From Mesorhizobium amorphae CCNWGS0123 (GTDB lineage: Bacteria > Pseudomonadota > Alphaproteobacteria > Rhizobiales > Rhizobiaceae), in the NCBI RefSeq assembly GCF_001686985.1, contig NZ_CP015318.1, forward strand, positions 1,300,001 to 1,364,000: DNA of 64,000 nucleotides, given 5' to 3'. A program made the translations under genes and the position numbers. Shown here one piece after another: positions 39,675 to 48,292 of this stretch. Each line of letters begins with the position of its first letter. Within the stretch, counting starts at the first letter, position 1. Under the pieces are notes generated by a model that did not search any database, had not been told where the DNA came from, and saw only the letters and a program-made list of their open reading frames with translations.

Positions 39675-40873
39675 ACGAGCACCCCACCGGCTTCGGCCCA
39701 GGCACTTTTGGCAGCGACTATCTCGCCGAGGCGGCGACGCTCCTCGCCCATGACGATCCGTTTCCCGGCGGTGCGGTGGTGCCGCCGATCTACCAGACAT
39801 CGCTGTTCACCTTCGCCAACTATGCCGAGATGGCCGATACTTTTGCCGGCCGGCGCCGCCAGCCGATCTATTCGCGCGGCGACAACCCGACGGTGATGGA
39901 ATTCGAGGCGCGCGTGGCCGCGCTTGAGGGCGCGGAAGCCGCACGCGGCTTTTCCAGCGGCATGGCGGCGATCAGCGCCACGGTGCTCGCCTTCGTCGGC
40001 GCCGGCGAGCGCATCGTCGCCGTGCGCAATTGCTACGGCGATGCCTACCGGCTGTTCGAGCGGCTGTTCCCGCGCCTCAACATCAAGGTCGACTATGTCG
40101 ACGGCTCCGATCCGGACGCCGTTGCGGCCGCACTGCCCGGCGCCAAGCTGCTCTACCTGGAAAGCCCGACCTCGATGCTGTTCGAGCTGCAGGACATCGC
40201 GCATCTGACGCGGCTGGCCAAGGAGCAGGGCATCGTCACCAGTATAGACAATTCCTGGGCCACCCCGGTGTTCCAGAAGCCGATTTCGCACGGCGTCGAC
40301 CTCGTGTTGCATTCGGCCTCGAAATATCTCGGCGGCCACAGCGACACGGTCGCCGGCGTGGTGGCGGGTTCGGCGGCCCATATCGGCCGCATCAATGAGC
40401 AAACCTATTCCTCGCTCGGCGGCAAGCTGTCGCCGTTCGAGGCGTGGCTGCTGCTGCGCGGCCTGCGCACGCTGCCGCTCAGGCTGCCGCACCACATGAA
40501 GAGCGGGCTCATCCTGGCGGAACGGCTGAAGGCGCACGGCCAGGTCGAGCGGGTCAACCACCCGGCCTATTCCAACCATCCGGGCAAGGCGACGCTGGCC
40601 GGCTATGCCGGGCTGTTCTCCTTCGAGGTGACGGAGGATGTCGACATTCCGGCCTTCGTCGACGCGCTGAAATTCTTCCGCATCGGCGTCAGCTGGGGCG
40701 GCCATGAGAGCCTGGTCGTCCCGGCAAAGGCCTCGCTCGAGCAGACGCCGGGCCTGAATTCGATGGCGCGCTTCGGCGTCAGCCCCCGAACCATCCGCTT
40801 CAACGTCGGATTGGAAAATGTCGAGGATCTCTGGGCCGACATCGCCCAGGCCTTCGACAAAGCAAAAAAATAA
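39671..40873 (+). CDS. Cys/Met metabolism PLP-dependent enzyme (cystathionine gamma-synthase/lyase type)
   Basis: A 400-residue fold-type I PLP enzyme. The Schiff-base Lys218 lies in HSASKYLGGHSD, Asp193 pairs with the PLP ring nitrogen in SIDNSW, and YSRGDNPTV (about 67-75) and CYGDAY contribute the phosphate-binding and ring-stacking residues. Reactions in this family include cystathionine beta/gamma elimination and methionine gamma-lyase. The FadR-type regulator upstream and the ABC transporter downstream make a role in sulfur or carbon catabolism plausible. Exact specificity is not readable. Confidence 0.87.
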   Translation: MNEHPTGFGPGTFGSDYLAEAATLLAHDDPFPGGAVVPPIYQTSLFTFANYAEMADTFAGRRRQPIYSRGDNPTVMEFEARVAALEGAEAARGFSSGMAAISATVLAFVGAGERIVAVRNCYGDAYRLFERLFPRLNIKVDYVDGSDPDAVAAALPGAKLLYLESPTSMLFELQDIAHLTRLAKEQGIVTSIDNSWATPVFQKPISHGVDLVLHSASKYLGGHSDTVAGVVAGSAAHIGRINEQTYSSLGGKLSPFEAWLLLRGLRTLPLRLPHHMKSGLILAERLKAHGQVERVNHPAYSNHPGKATLAGYAGLFSFEVTEDVDIPAFVDALKFFRIGVSWGGHESLVVPAKASLEQTPGLNSMARFGVSPRTIRFNVGLENVEDLWADIAQAFDKAKK

Positions 40874-40902
40874 CGAGGCAGTTCAAAATGGGAGTACCGA
40901 AC

Positions 40903-42180
40903 ATGAAAAGATTGACATTCATGCTTGCCGCCTTCGCCGGACTGGCGATCTCCGCCGGCAGTGCCATGGCCGAGTCCACCCTCAAGATGGTCGAGGTCAT
41001 CACCAGCCCGCCGCGCACCGAATTCTTGAAGAAGCAGATCGCCGAGTTCGAGGCCGCCAATCCGGGCGTCAAGGTTGAGCTCGTCTCGCTGCCCTGGGGC
41101 CAGGCGTTCGAGAAATTCCTGACCATGGTGCAGGCCGGCGACACCCCCGACATCGTCGAGATGCCGGAGCGCTGGATGGGCCTCTATGCCACCAACGGCC
41201 AGCTCGAGGACCTTGGGCCCTATATGGCCAAGTGGGACGACGCCAAGACGCTCGGCGACCGTGCCAAGCAGTTCGGCTCGACGGTCAACAACACCCAGTT
41301 CATGATCCCCTACGGCTACTATGTGAACGCGCTGTTCTGGAACAAGAAGCTGTTCAAGGAGGCTGGTCTCGACGGCCCGCCGGCGACGCTCGATGAGTTC
41401 GTCGAGGATTCCAAGAAGATCTCGGCCATTCCCGGCAAATATGGCTACTGCCTGCGCGGCGGTCCGGGCGCCTTCAACGGCATGCACATGTTTATGAACA
41501 TCGCCGCCGGCAAGGGCGGCTACTTCAACGAAGACGGCACCTCGACAATCAACGATGAAGGCTCGGTCAAGGGCCTGCAGATGCTGGCCGACATGTACAA
41601 GAACGGCCTGGCGCCCAAGGATGCGGTAAGCTGGGGCTTCAACGAGACCGTCACCGGCTTCTATTCCGGCACCTGCGCCATGCTTAACCAGGATCCGGAC
41701 GCGCTGCTCGGCATCGCCGACAAGATGAGCGCCGACGACTTCGCCGTGGCGCCATTGCCGGTCGGACCGAGCGGCAAGTCTTATCCGACGCTCGGTTATG
41801 CCGGCTGGGCGATGTTCGCCAATTCCCAGCACAAGGACGATGCCTGGAAGCTGATGGCGGCGCTGCTGTCGCCCAAGGGCAATCTGGAATGGGCCAAGGA
41901 AGTCGGCGTCGTCCCGATCCACAACGGCGCCGACCAGGATGCCCATTTCAAGACCGAGCAGTTCAAGGGCTGGTTCACGGAGCTGAGCGACAGCTCCAAA
42001 TATGAAATGGTGACGCCGCCGACGCATCTGGAGAACCTGGGCAACTTCGTCGACCAGGTGGCGATCAAGAACTTCCAGGAAGTGCTGCTCGGCCAGAAGA
42101 CGGCCAAGGAGGTCGCCGACCAATGGGCCGCGTTCCTGACCAAGGAACAGCAGGACTGGATGGCGAAGAACAAGAAGTGA
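40903..42180 (+). CDS. Extracellular sugar-binding protein (ABC family 1)
   Basis: A solute-binding protein with a signal peptide MKRLTFMLAAFAGLAISAGSAMA. The mature part has the pattern VEVITSPPRTEFLKKQIAEFEAANPGVKVE, MVQAGDTPDIVEM and a C-terminal FVDQVAIKNFQEVLLGQKTAKEVADQWA, typical of family 1 sugar-binding proteins. The start is placed at the ATG 40903 with GGGAG 8 nt upstream; the ATG at 40888 (GAGG upstream) would add five residues before the signal. It starts shortly after the PLP enzyme gene and is followed by permease genes. Confidence 0.9.
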   Translation: MKRLTFMLAAFAGLAISAGSAMAESTLKMVEVITSPPRTEFLKKQIAEFEAANPGVKVELVSLPWGQAFEKFLTMVQAGDTPDIVEMPERWMGLYATNGQLEDLGPYMAKWDDAKTLGDRAKQFGSTVNNTQFMIPYGYYVNALFWNKKLFKEAGLDGPPATLDEFVEDSKKISAIPGKYGYCLRGGPGAFNGMHMFMNIAAGKGGYFNEDGTSTINDEGSVKGLQMLADMYKNGLAPKDAVSWGFNETVTGFYSGTCAMLNQDPDALLGIADKMSADDFAVAPLPVGPSGKSYPTLGYAGWAMFANSQHKDDAWKLMAALLSPKGNLEWAKEVGVVPIHNGADQDAHFKTEQFKGWFTELSDSSKYEMVTPPTHLENLGNFVDQVAIKNFQEVLLGQKTAKEVADQWAAFLTKEQQDWMAKNKK

Positions 42181-42188
42181 TCCTTATT

Positions 42189-42312
42189 CCTTCTCCCCGT
42201 TCACGGGGAGAAGGTGGCCCGAAGGGCCGGATGAGGGGCAGCGCCGTACTTTCGTGAGTTCGCGCCGCCCCTCATCTGCCTGCCGGCATCTTCTCCCCGT
42301 TGGGGGAGAAGG
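42189..42312. repeat. RIME-like palindromic repeat between binding protein and permease genes
   Basis: Inverted blocks CCTTCTCCCCGT...ACGGGGAGAAGG (left) and CTTCTCCCCGTTGGGGGAGAAGG (right) flank a GGCCCGAAGGGCCGGATGAGGGGC core and its complement-like CCCCTCATCTGCC. It is the Rhizobium-type mosaic repeat family, different from module A/B. It lies between two genes of the same operon. Confidence 0.8.
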
Positions 42313-42354
42313 ACGCTGTCCCCGACGCTGCCCCAGGAGACGATCCACAAGCCG

Positions 42355-43278
42355 ATGACCTATGCCGTGTCCGCTATACGACCCGCAGGCAAGCCGCGAC
42401 GCAAACGGCTATCCCATGCCGCCATCGAGCCCTGGCTCTATCTTTCGCCGGCTATCGTTCTGCTGGTCGTCGTTCTTCTCGTGCCGCTGATCATCGGCAT
42501 CAGCTATTCGTTCCGAAAGTTCTCCGCCTTCAGGTCGGAATATGTCGGCCTCGGCCAGTACGAGACCATGCTGTCCGACCAGGTGCTGGGGCAGGCGCTG
42601 GTCAACACGCTGTGGTGGACGGTCGCCAGCCTGTTCTTCCAGTTCTTCCTCGGCCTCGGCCTGGCGCTGCTGCTCGACAAGCCGTTCATCGGCCGCAAGG
42701 TTGTGCAGGCGGTGGTGTTCCTGCCCTGGGCGGTGCCGTCCTTCCTGTCGGGCCTGACCTGGGCCTGGCTGTTCAACCCGATCATCGGGCCCTTGCCGCA
42801 CTGGCTCTTTGCGCTCGGGCTGAAGGCAGAGCCGACCAACATCCTGTCCGATCCGGCCACCGCCATGTGGGGGCCGATCATCGCCAACATCTGGTTCGGC
42901 ATTCCGTTCTTCGCCATCACGCTGCTGGCGGCGCTGAAGTCGATCCCGTCGGAACTGCATGAGGCCGCCGCCATCGACGGCGCCTCGCCCTGGCAGCGCT
43001 TCACCAAGGTGACGCTGCCCTTCCTGGCGCCGACCATCGTCATCACCGTCATGCTGCGCACGATCTGGATCGCCACCTTCGCCGACCTGATCTTCGTCAT
43101 GACCGAGGGTGGGCCGGCCGGCTCGACCAGCACGGTGCCGGTCTACATTTATGTCAGCGCCTTCAAGTCGCTGGACAAGGGCTATGCCTCGGCGGTAGCG
43201 GTACTGCTGCTGGTGCTGCTGATTGCCTATGCGGTGGCGCTGATCGCCATCCGCCGCTTGCTGGTGAGGCACGTCTGA
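42355..43278 (+). CDS. Sugar ABC transporter permease (MalF type)
   Basis: A 307-residue inner-membrane permease with about six helices. A first helix (LYLSPAIVLLVVVLLVPLI) follows a basic N-terminus, and the EAA loop ELHEAAAIDGASPWQRFTKVTLP docks the ATPase. Its stop overlaps the next gene by one base (TGATG). It forms the sugar channel with the partner permease. Confidence 0.92.
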   Translation: MTYAVSAIRPAGKPRRKRLSHAAIEPWLYLSPAIVLLVVVLLVPLIIGISYSFRKFSAFRSEYVGLGQYETMLSDQVLGQALVNTLWWTVASLFFQFFLGLGLALLLDKPFIGRKVVQAVVFLPWAVPSFLSGLTWAWLFNPIIGPLPHWLFALGLKAEPTNILSDPATAMWGPIIANIWFGIPFFAITLLAALKSIPSELHEAAAIDGASPWQRFTKVTLPFLAPTIVITVMLRTIWIATFADLIFVMTEGGPAGSTSTVPVYIYVSAFKSLDKGYASAVAVLLLVLLIAYAVALIAIRRLLVRHV

Positions 43279-44126
43279 TGATCGCCGGGCGCTCCACTTC
43301 CTCGCGCATCGTCGGCGGCATTGGCCTCTACGGCGCCATCGCCGCCTACATGATCTTCGCGCTGTTCCCGATCTTCTGGACGCTGAAGATCTCGGTGACG
43401 CCGGAACGGCTGCTCTATTCCGAAGGCATCACCTTGTGGCCGTCGCAGACGACGTTCCGGAATTTCGTCACCGTGCTCGAAGCCTCCGACTTCCCGCGCT
43501 ATTTCATGAACAGCGTCATCGTCTCGGTGTCGACGGCAGCCTTCGTCACCGTCATCGCCACGCTCGCCGGCTATGCCATGTCGCGGTTCACCTTCCGCGG
43601 CAAGGCGACGCTGGCGATCCTGCTCCTGCTCACCCAGACCTTCCCGCTGGTCATGGTCATCCCGCCGATCTATCGCGTCATGGGAGAGCTCGGCCTCACC
43701 AACAGCCTGGTCGGACTGATCATCATCTACACCGCCTTCAACACCGCCTTCGCCACCTTCCTGATGCAGTCCTTCTTCGACGGCATCCCCAAGGATCTCG
43801 AAGAAGCAGCGATGATCGACGGCTGCACGCGGGCCCAGGCCATGCGCAAGGTGATCGTGCCGCTGACACTGCCAGGCATGGGCGCCACGCTCGGCTTCGT
43901 CTTCACCGCCGCCTGGAGCGAGCTTCTGTTTGCACTGATGCTGATCTCCAGCGACGATCAGAAGACGTTTGCCGTCGGCCTGCTCACCTATATCGGCAAG
44001 TTCGCCGTCGACTGGGGGCAGATGATGGCGGCTTCCATCCTGGCGCTGATCCCGGTCTGCATCTTCTTCGCCTTCCTGCAACGCTATCTCGTCACCGGCC
44101 TCACCGCCGGCGCGGTCAAAGGATAA
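43278..44126 (+). CDS. Sugar ABC transporter permease (MalG type)
   Basis: A 282-residue inner-membrane permease with about six helices and the EAA loop [23 protein letters not shown]. The start overlaps the previous stop by one base, so the two permeases are coupled. The ATPase gene begins 3 nt after its stop. Confidence 0.92.
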   Translation: MIAGRSTSSRIVGGIGLYGAIAAYMIFALFPIFWTLKISVTPERLLYSEGITLWPSQTTFRNFVTVLEASDFPRYFMNSVIVSVSTAAFVTVIATLAGYAMSRFTFRGKATLAILLLLTQTFPLVMVIPPIYRVMGELGLTNSLVGLIIIYTAFNTAFATFLMQSFFDGIPKDLEEAAMIDGCTRAQAMRKVIVPLTLPGMGATLGFVFTAAWSELLFALMLISSDDQKTFAVGLLTYIGKFAVDWGQMMAASILALIPVCIFFAFLQRYLVTGLTAGAVKG

Positions 44127-44129
44127 TCG

Positions 44130-45197
44130 ATGGCTTCCGTCACGCTGCAACATGTCGAGAAGGACTACGGCTCGCTGCGAATCCTGCACGGCGTCGACCT
44201 CGAAATCGCCGACGGCGAATTCGTCGTGCTGGTCGGCCCGTCCGGCTGCGGCAAGTCGACCTTGCTGCGTATGATCGCCGGGCTGGAGGAGGTCTCGGGT
44301 GGCGAGATCCGCATCGGCGAGCGGCTGGTCAACGACGTCGCGCCGAAGGACCGCGACATCGCCATGGTGTTTCAGTCCTACGCGCTCTACCCGCATATGG
44401 ATGTGTCGTCGAACATGGGCTTCAGCCTGCTCTTGAAGAAGGCCGAAAAGACGACGATCGACACCAGGGTGGGTGCGGCCGCCAAGCGGCTTGGCCTCGA
44501 CAGTTTTCTCGGCCGCCTGCCGCGCCAGCTGTCCGGCGGCCAGCGCCAGCGCGTCGCCATGGGCCGCGCCATCGTGCGCGACCCCAAGGTGTTTCTGTTC
44601 GACGAGCCGCTCAGCAATCTCGACGCCAAGCTGCGCGTCCATATGCGCGCCGAAATCAAGGCGCTGCACCAGCAGCTCAAGACCACATCGGTCTATGTCA
44701 CCCACGACCAGATCGAGGCCATGACCATGGCCGACCGCATCGTCGTCATGCATGACGGTTTTGTTCAGCAGGTCGGTCATCCGCTCGAACTCTACGACCG
44801 GCCGATCAACATGTTCGTCGCCGGTTTCATAGGCTCACCCGGCATGAATTTTTTGCCGGCAAAGGTCAGCAGAAGTGGCAAGGTCGACGCCGTACTGGCT
44901 GACGGCCAGAAGTTGAGACTGCCCGATGGCCTGCCGTTGAAGGATGGCGATGCGCTGACCGTCGGGCTCAGGCCTGAACACATCCAGCTCTCCGAAGATG
45001 GGCCGCTCAAGGCCGAAGTCGAAGTGGTGGAACCGCTCGGCCTGTCGACACAGTTCTATGTCAAGCTCGCCAACCAGCAGGTCTGCGTGTTCGTCATGGG
45101 GCGCAGCAATGTCCGGCCAGGCGACATGGTGCGGCTTGGCGCCGATCCGACGGCGCTGCATCTCTTCGATCCCGCAAGCGGCAATCGCATAGGATAG
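44130..45197 (+). CDS. Sugar ABC transporter ATP-binding protein (UgpC/MalK type)
   Basis: A 355-residue ATPase. Walker A GPSGCGKST, Q-loop MVFQSYALYPHM, signature LSGGQRQR, Walker B VFLFDEPLSNLD and H-loop VTHDQ are present. A C-terminal TOBE-type regulatory domain (about 235-355) includes GLRPEHI. It is the last gene of the transporter operon; the convergent HAD hydrolase gene begins 1 bp after its end, leaving no space for a separate terminator. Confidence 0.94.
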   Translation: MASVTLQHVEKDYGSLRILHGVDLEIADGEFVVLVGPSGCGKSTLLRMIAGLEEVSGGEIRIGERLVNDVAPKDRDIAMVFQSYALYPHMDVSSNMGFSLLLKKAEKTTIDTRVGAAAKRLGLDSFLGRLPRQLSGGQRQRVAMGRAIVRDPKVFLFDEPLSNLDAKLRVHMRAEIKALHQQLKTTSVYVTHDQIEAMTMADRIVVMHDGFVQQVGHPLELYDRPINMFVAGFIGSPGMNFLPAKVSRSGKVDAVLADGQKLRLPDGLPLKDGDALTVGLRPEHIQLSEDGPLKAEVEVVEPLGLSTQFYVKLANQQVCVFVMGRSNVRPGDMVRLGADPTALHLFDPASGNRIG

Positions 45198-45198
45198 G

Positions 45199-46050
45199 TC
45201 AGCGCAGGCGGAACGCGTTTAGCGTGTAATCCGGATAGGCGCCTTCCCGGTCGAAAACCCCGGCCAGGTCGGCGATGTCAGCCAGTATGCCCGACAACAC
45301 CAGCGCGGTGGCGACGTCCACGCCGCTGCCGCCGGCGATATCATGCTCGACGCTGTCGCCGACGCAGACCACGCTGGCTCGGTCCGGATTGCCGGCCAGC
45401 GCCAGCGCCGCATCGTAGATCGCGGGATAGGGCTTGCCGATGCGGGTGACGCTGCCGCCGAGGCCCTCGTAAAGATCGGCAAGCTCGCCGGCGCCGAAGC
45501 GCGGTCCGACCGCCGTCAGCATGATCCTGTCGGGATTGGTGCAGAAACACGTCACCTGTTTCGCCGCCGCCGGGCCGAGCAGCTTCCGATAGTGGTCGAG
45601 ATCGTAGCGGTCGCCTTCGCTGGCCGAGATCAGCACCAGTTCGGCATCGTCGCCGCTGTCGGTCAGGGTCAGGGGCAGGCCGTCGATCGCCGAGCGGTCG
45701 CTATCGCGGCTGATCAGCAGGCATCTCGTGCCTGGGCGCAGTTTTCCGGATGCGGCCATGGCGTGAAAGGCGCGCCACGCCACCTCGCCAGATGAGACAA
45801 AATGATCCCAGCTTCCTGCTTCGAAGCCGAGTTTCAGTAGGCGCCGCTCGTTGGGTTCCGCCCGTTTGCCGGAATTCGAGATCAGGACCACTGTCTTGCC
45901 GACGCGCTTCAGCGCCGACAGCGCTTCCACAGCGCCCGAATAGGGTTGCTGGCCATCATGCAGCACACCGAACTGGTCGAGCAGGAACACCTCGTAGCGC
46001 TCGGCCAGCGCTCCGATCCCGTCGAGGTGTTTTGCCTGTTTTGTGCTCAC
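45199..46050 (-). CDS. HAD superfamily (class IIA) hydrolase, TIGR01459 type
   Basis: A 283-residue phosphatase-like enzyme. Motif I is LLDQFGVLHDG (nucleophile Asp25), motif II VLISNSGK, motif III/cap region GKPYPAIYDAAL with the invariant Lys, and motif IV GDSVEHDIAGG. It is probably a phosphosugar phosphatase. Its start overlaps the stop of the upstream FGGY kinase gene by 4 bp (both minus), so kinase and phosphatase-like genes form one operon. Confidence 0.85.
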   Translation of the reverse strand: MSTKQAKHLDGIGALAERYEVFLLDQFGVLHDGQQPYSGAVEALSALKRVGKTVVLISNSGKRAEPNERRLLKLGFEAGSWDHFVSSGEVAWRAFHAMAASGKLRPGTRCLLISRDSDRSAIDGLPLTLTDSGDDAELVLISASEGDRYDLDHYRKLLGPAAAKQVTCFCTNPDRIMLTAVGPRFGAGELADLYEGLGGSVTRIGKPYPAIYDAALALAGNPDRASVVCVGDSVEHDIAGGSGVDVATALVLSGILADIADLAGVFDREGAYPDYTLNAFRLR

Positions 46051-47321
46051 AACAACCCCGCCTCGCTTGCGCCCATCAGCGCCAGCCGCGCCGTGCCGGC
46101 GGCGGCCTCGTCGGAAAACGCGGCTAATAAATCGACCCCGAGTTTGCGCTGGCGGATCGCCGTCCAGGCGGCATTGGCGGCACCACCGCCGACGCTTCGG
46201 ACCGAGGTCAGTTTCGGCGCGCCGAGCTCGGCAAGCCTCTGATAGCCGAGCGCCTCGATTGCCGCGATGCCTTCCAGCATGGCCTTCAGATAGTCGGCTT
46301 CGGACTGAGGTCGCGGTTCGAGGCGCGGCGGCAGCGCCGGATCGGCGATCGGAAAACGTTCGCCGGCCGTGCCGAGCGGATAGTAGTCGAGGCCGGTATC
46401 CGTCATCGGGTCGATCGCTGCACTCAGTTCGATGATGCGCGCGAGCGAAAAATGCTTGGCCAGAACCTTGCCGCCGGAATTCGACGCACCGCCGGCTAGC
46501 CAGGCATCGCCCAGCCGATGGCTGTAGATGCCGTAGCGCGGCGCCGAGATCGGCCGGTCGGACAGGATCTTGATGGTCAGCGACGAGCCGAGCGCCGTGA
46601 CTCCGTCCCCGGCTTCGATGGCGCCCGTGGCCAGGAACGAGGCGCAGCCATCAGTCGTTCCGGCAACCACGGCCACGTCAGGCGACAGACCGAACAGGTC
46701 GGCGGCGCTTGGCGTGAGCCTGCCAGTCACGCTGCCTGGCGCGACGACATCAGGCAGCTGCTCCATGCGCATGCCGGTGGCCGCGATCCAGTCCGGCCAG
46801 CGGCGGGCCTCGACGTCGTAGCCGGTTTTCAACGCATTGTTCTCATCGCTGATGTCGAAGCGGCCGGAAAACTGTCCGGCGATCCAGTCGGCCTGGTGCA
46901 GCATTCGAGCGACGCCGGGCAGGCGCTGAAACCACAGCGCCTTGGCGAGGCCCGATGTGGCGCCGTGCGCGGCGCTCGTCTCCGGTGCCTCGCGGGCGAC
47001 CGCGGCGAGGATGGTGTCGTCCGAAACCTTGTCGTGGTACATCAGCGGCTCGGCCTGTGGCCGCCCCGCACTGTCGACCGGCAGCAGCGTGCCCGACGTG
47101 CCGTCGACGGCGATCGAGCGCACCGCCGCGCGATCGATCCCCGCCAGCAGTTCCGCCAGCGCTGACGCGACCGCTTCCCACCACACGGCAGGGTCGCGGC
47201 CGTTCGCGCCAAAGCGTTCGAGGGCAACGGTGGACTGCGCTGCAATGGAAAAATCCGGACGCATGGCGACGGCACGCGCACCGGAGGTGCCGATGTCGAT
47301 GCCTATGGCAAGTGGCATCAT
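46047..47321 (-). CDS. FGGY-family sugar kinase, possibly ribulokinase-like
   Basis: A 424-residue kinase of the FGGY family. N-terminal IGIDIGTSGARAVAM binds phosphate, SIAVDGTSGTLLPVD and AGTTDGCASFLATG are further nucleotide-binding elements, and ASNSGGKVLAKHF and SVGGGAANAAW lie in the C-terminal lobe. The DGTSGT pattern resembles the D-ribulose kinases known in plants and cyanobacteria. Substrate call is tentative. I placed the start at the double ATG (47321/47318); a TTG at 47366 is also possible. It is divergent from the DeoR gene. Confidence 0.85.
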   Translation of the reverse strand: MMPLAIGIDIGTSGARAVAMRPDFSIAAQSTVALERFGANGRDPAVWWEAVASALAELLAGIDRAAVRSIAVDGTSGTLLPVDSAGRPQAEPLMYHDKVSDDTILAAVAREAPETSAAHGATSGLAKALWFQRLPGVARMLHQADWIAGQFSGRFDISDENNALKTGYDVEARRWPDWIAATGMRMEQLPDVVAPGSVTGRLTPSAADLFGLSPDVAVVAGTTDGCASFLATGAIEAGDGVTALGSSLTIKILSDRPISAPRYGIYSHRLGDAWLAGGASNSGGKVLAKHFSLARIIELSAAIDPMTDTGLDYYPLGTAGERFPIADPALPPRLEPRPQSEADYLKAMLEGIAAIEALGYQRLAELGAPKLTSVRSVGGGAANAAWTAIRQRKLGVDLLAAFSDEAAAGTARLALMGASEAGLL

Positions 47322-47456
47322 GTCATCCGTCCCTTGCTTGCTGCCGACCACGGTCGGGTCGCCCAAATCCCGTCGCTGGCACCTGTGCTGATATCGCAGA
47401 CGCGAGCGATCTACGTCAACAGTGATCTATCGTCGTCAAATCGACTTTGAAATCCG

Positions 47457-47473
47457 ACTTATTTTGAGTAAGT
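47457..47473. promoter_or_regulatory. ACTTA-N7-TAAGT inverted repeat, DeoR operator candidate
   Basis: A short inverted repeat lies in the 173-bp divergent region between the FGGY kinase and DeoR genes, 22 bp before the DeoR start. It could bind the DeoR regulator and control both directions. It is short, so chance is not excluded. Confidence 0.35.
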
Positions 47474-47494
47474 TAGACCAAATATCGTGCCGGG

Positions 47495-48292
47495 ATGGCA
47501 TCCCAGGAGCAAAAATTGAGCGACTCCGGCCGCCAGCGTCAGATCGTCGAGTTGTTGCGGGATCGCCCGTTCGCCTCGGTGCGCGAGTTGCAGGAGCGGC
47601 TTGGCGTATCGGCCGCGACGGTCAGGCGCGACATAGACAAGATCGCTGAAGCCGGCGAGGCGCGGAAGGTCTATGGCGGCATCTCGGCGCTCGATGGCGT
47701 TGCGCAGGCCGGCGTTGCCTACGCCAGGCCTTACGATGAAAACCGGGATCTCGCGGTCGAGGCCAAGCGGCGGATCGCCGCCCTTGCCGCGACCATGGTG
47801 AGCGATGGCGACGCGGTCATCGTCCATGGTGGCTCGACCTGCTTCCATCTCGGCGTCAAGCTCGCCGATCGCAACATCCGCCTCTACACCAACTCGATGC
47901 CTTTGGCGGCCTATCTCAGCGACCATGGCCATTGCAGCTTGACGATTGCCGGCGGCGACCTGCACCGCGAACCCGGCATCATTCATTCGCTCACCCAGGC
48001 CGTGCCCTTCTATGCCTCCAAATTCTTCATCGGCGCGCAAGGCCTCTGCCAGGAAGGCGTGCTGGAATCGCATCCGCTGCTGGTGCGTTCCATCGTCGAC
48101 CTCAGCCCCTGCGCCGACCAGATCGTGGTGTTGGCCGACAGCCGCAAGCTGTCGATCCACGCGCGCAACGTGGCGCTGCCGCTGTCGCGCATCGGCACGC
48201 TGGTGACCGATGACGGCCTCTCCGACGCGGATGCACGCATGCTGGAGGACGCCGGCGTGATGGTGCGGATCGCCCCGGGAGCCATCCAGTGA
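47495..48292 (+). CDS. DeoR/GlpR family transcriptional regulator
   Basis: A 265-residue repressor-type protein. The N-terminal winged helix has RQRQIVELLRDRPFASVRELQERLGVSAATVRRDI, followed by the DeoR sensor domain with KVYGGISA, DGDAVIVHGGSTCFHLG, TNSMPLAAYL and FFIGAQGL, which senses a phosphosugar. It is divergent from the kinase-HAD operon and overlaps the second FGGY kinase gene by 4 bp (GTGA). Confidence 0.92.
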   Translation: MASQEQKLSDSGRQRQIVELLRDRPFASVRELQERLGVSAATVRRDIDKIAEAGEARKVYGGISALDGVAQAGVAYARPYDENRDLAVEAKRRIAALAATMVSDGDAVIVHGGSTCFHLGVKLADRNIRLYTNSMPLAAYLSDHGHCSLTIAGGDLHREPGIIHSLTQAVPFYASKFFIGAQGLCQEGVLESHPLLVRSIVDLSPCADQIVVLADSRKLSIHARNVALPLSRIGTLVTDDGLSDADARMLEDAGVMVRIAPGAIQ

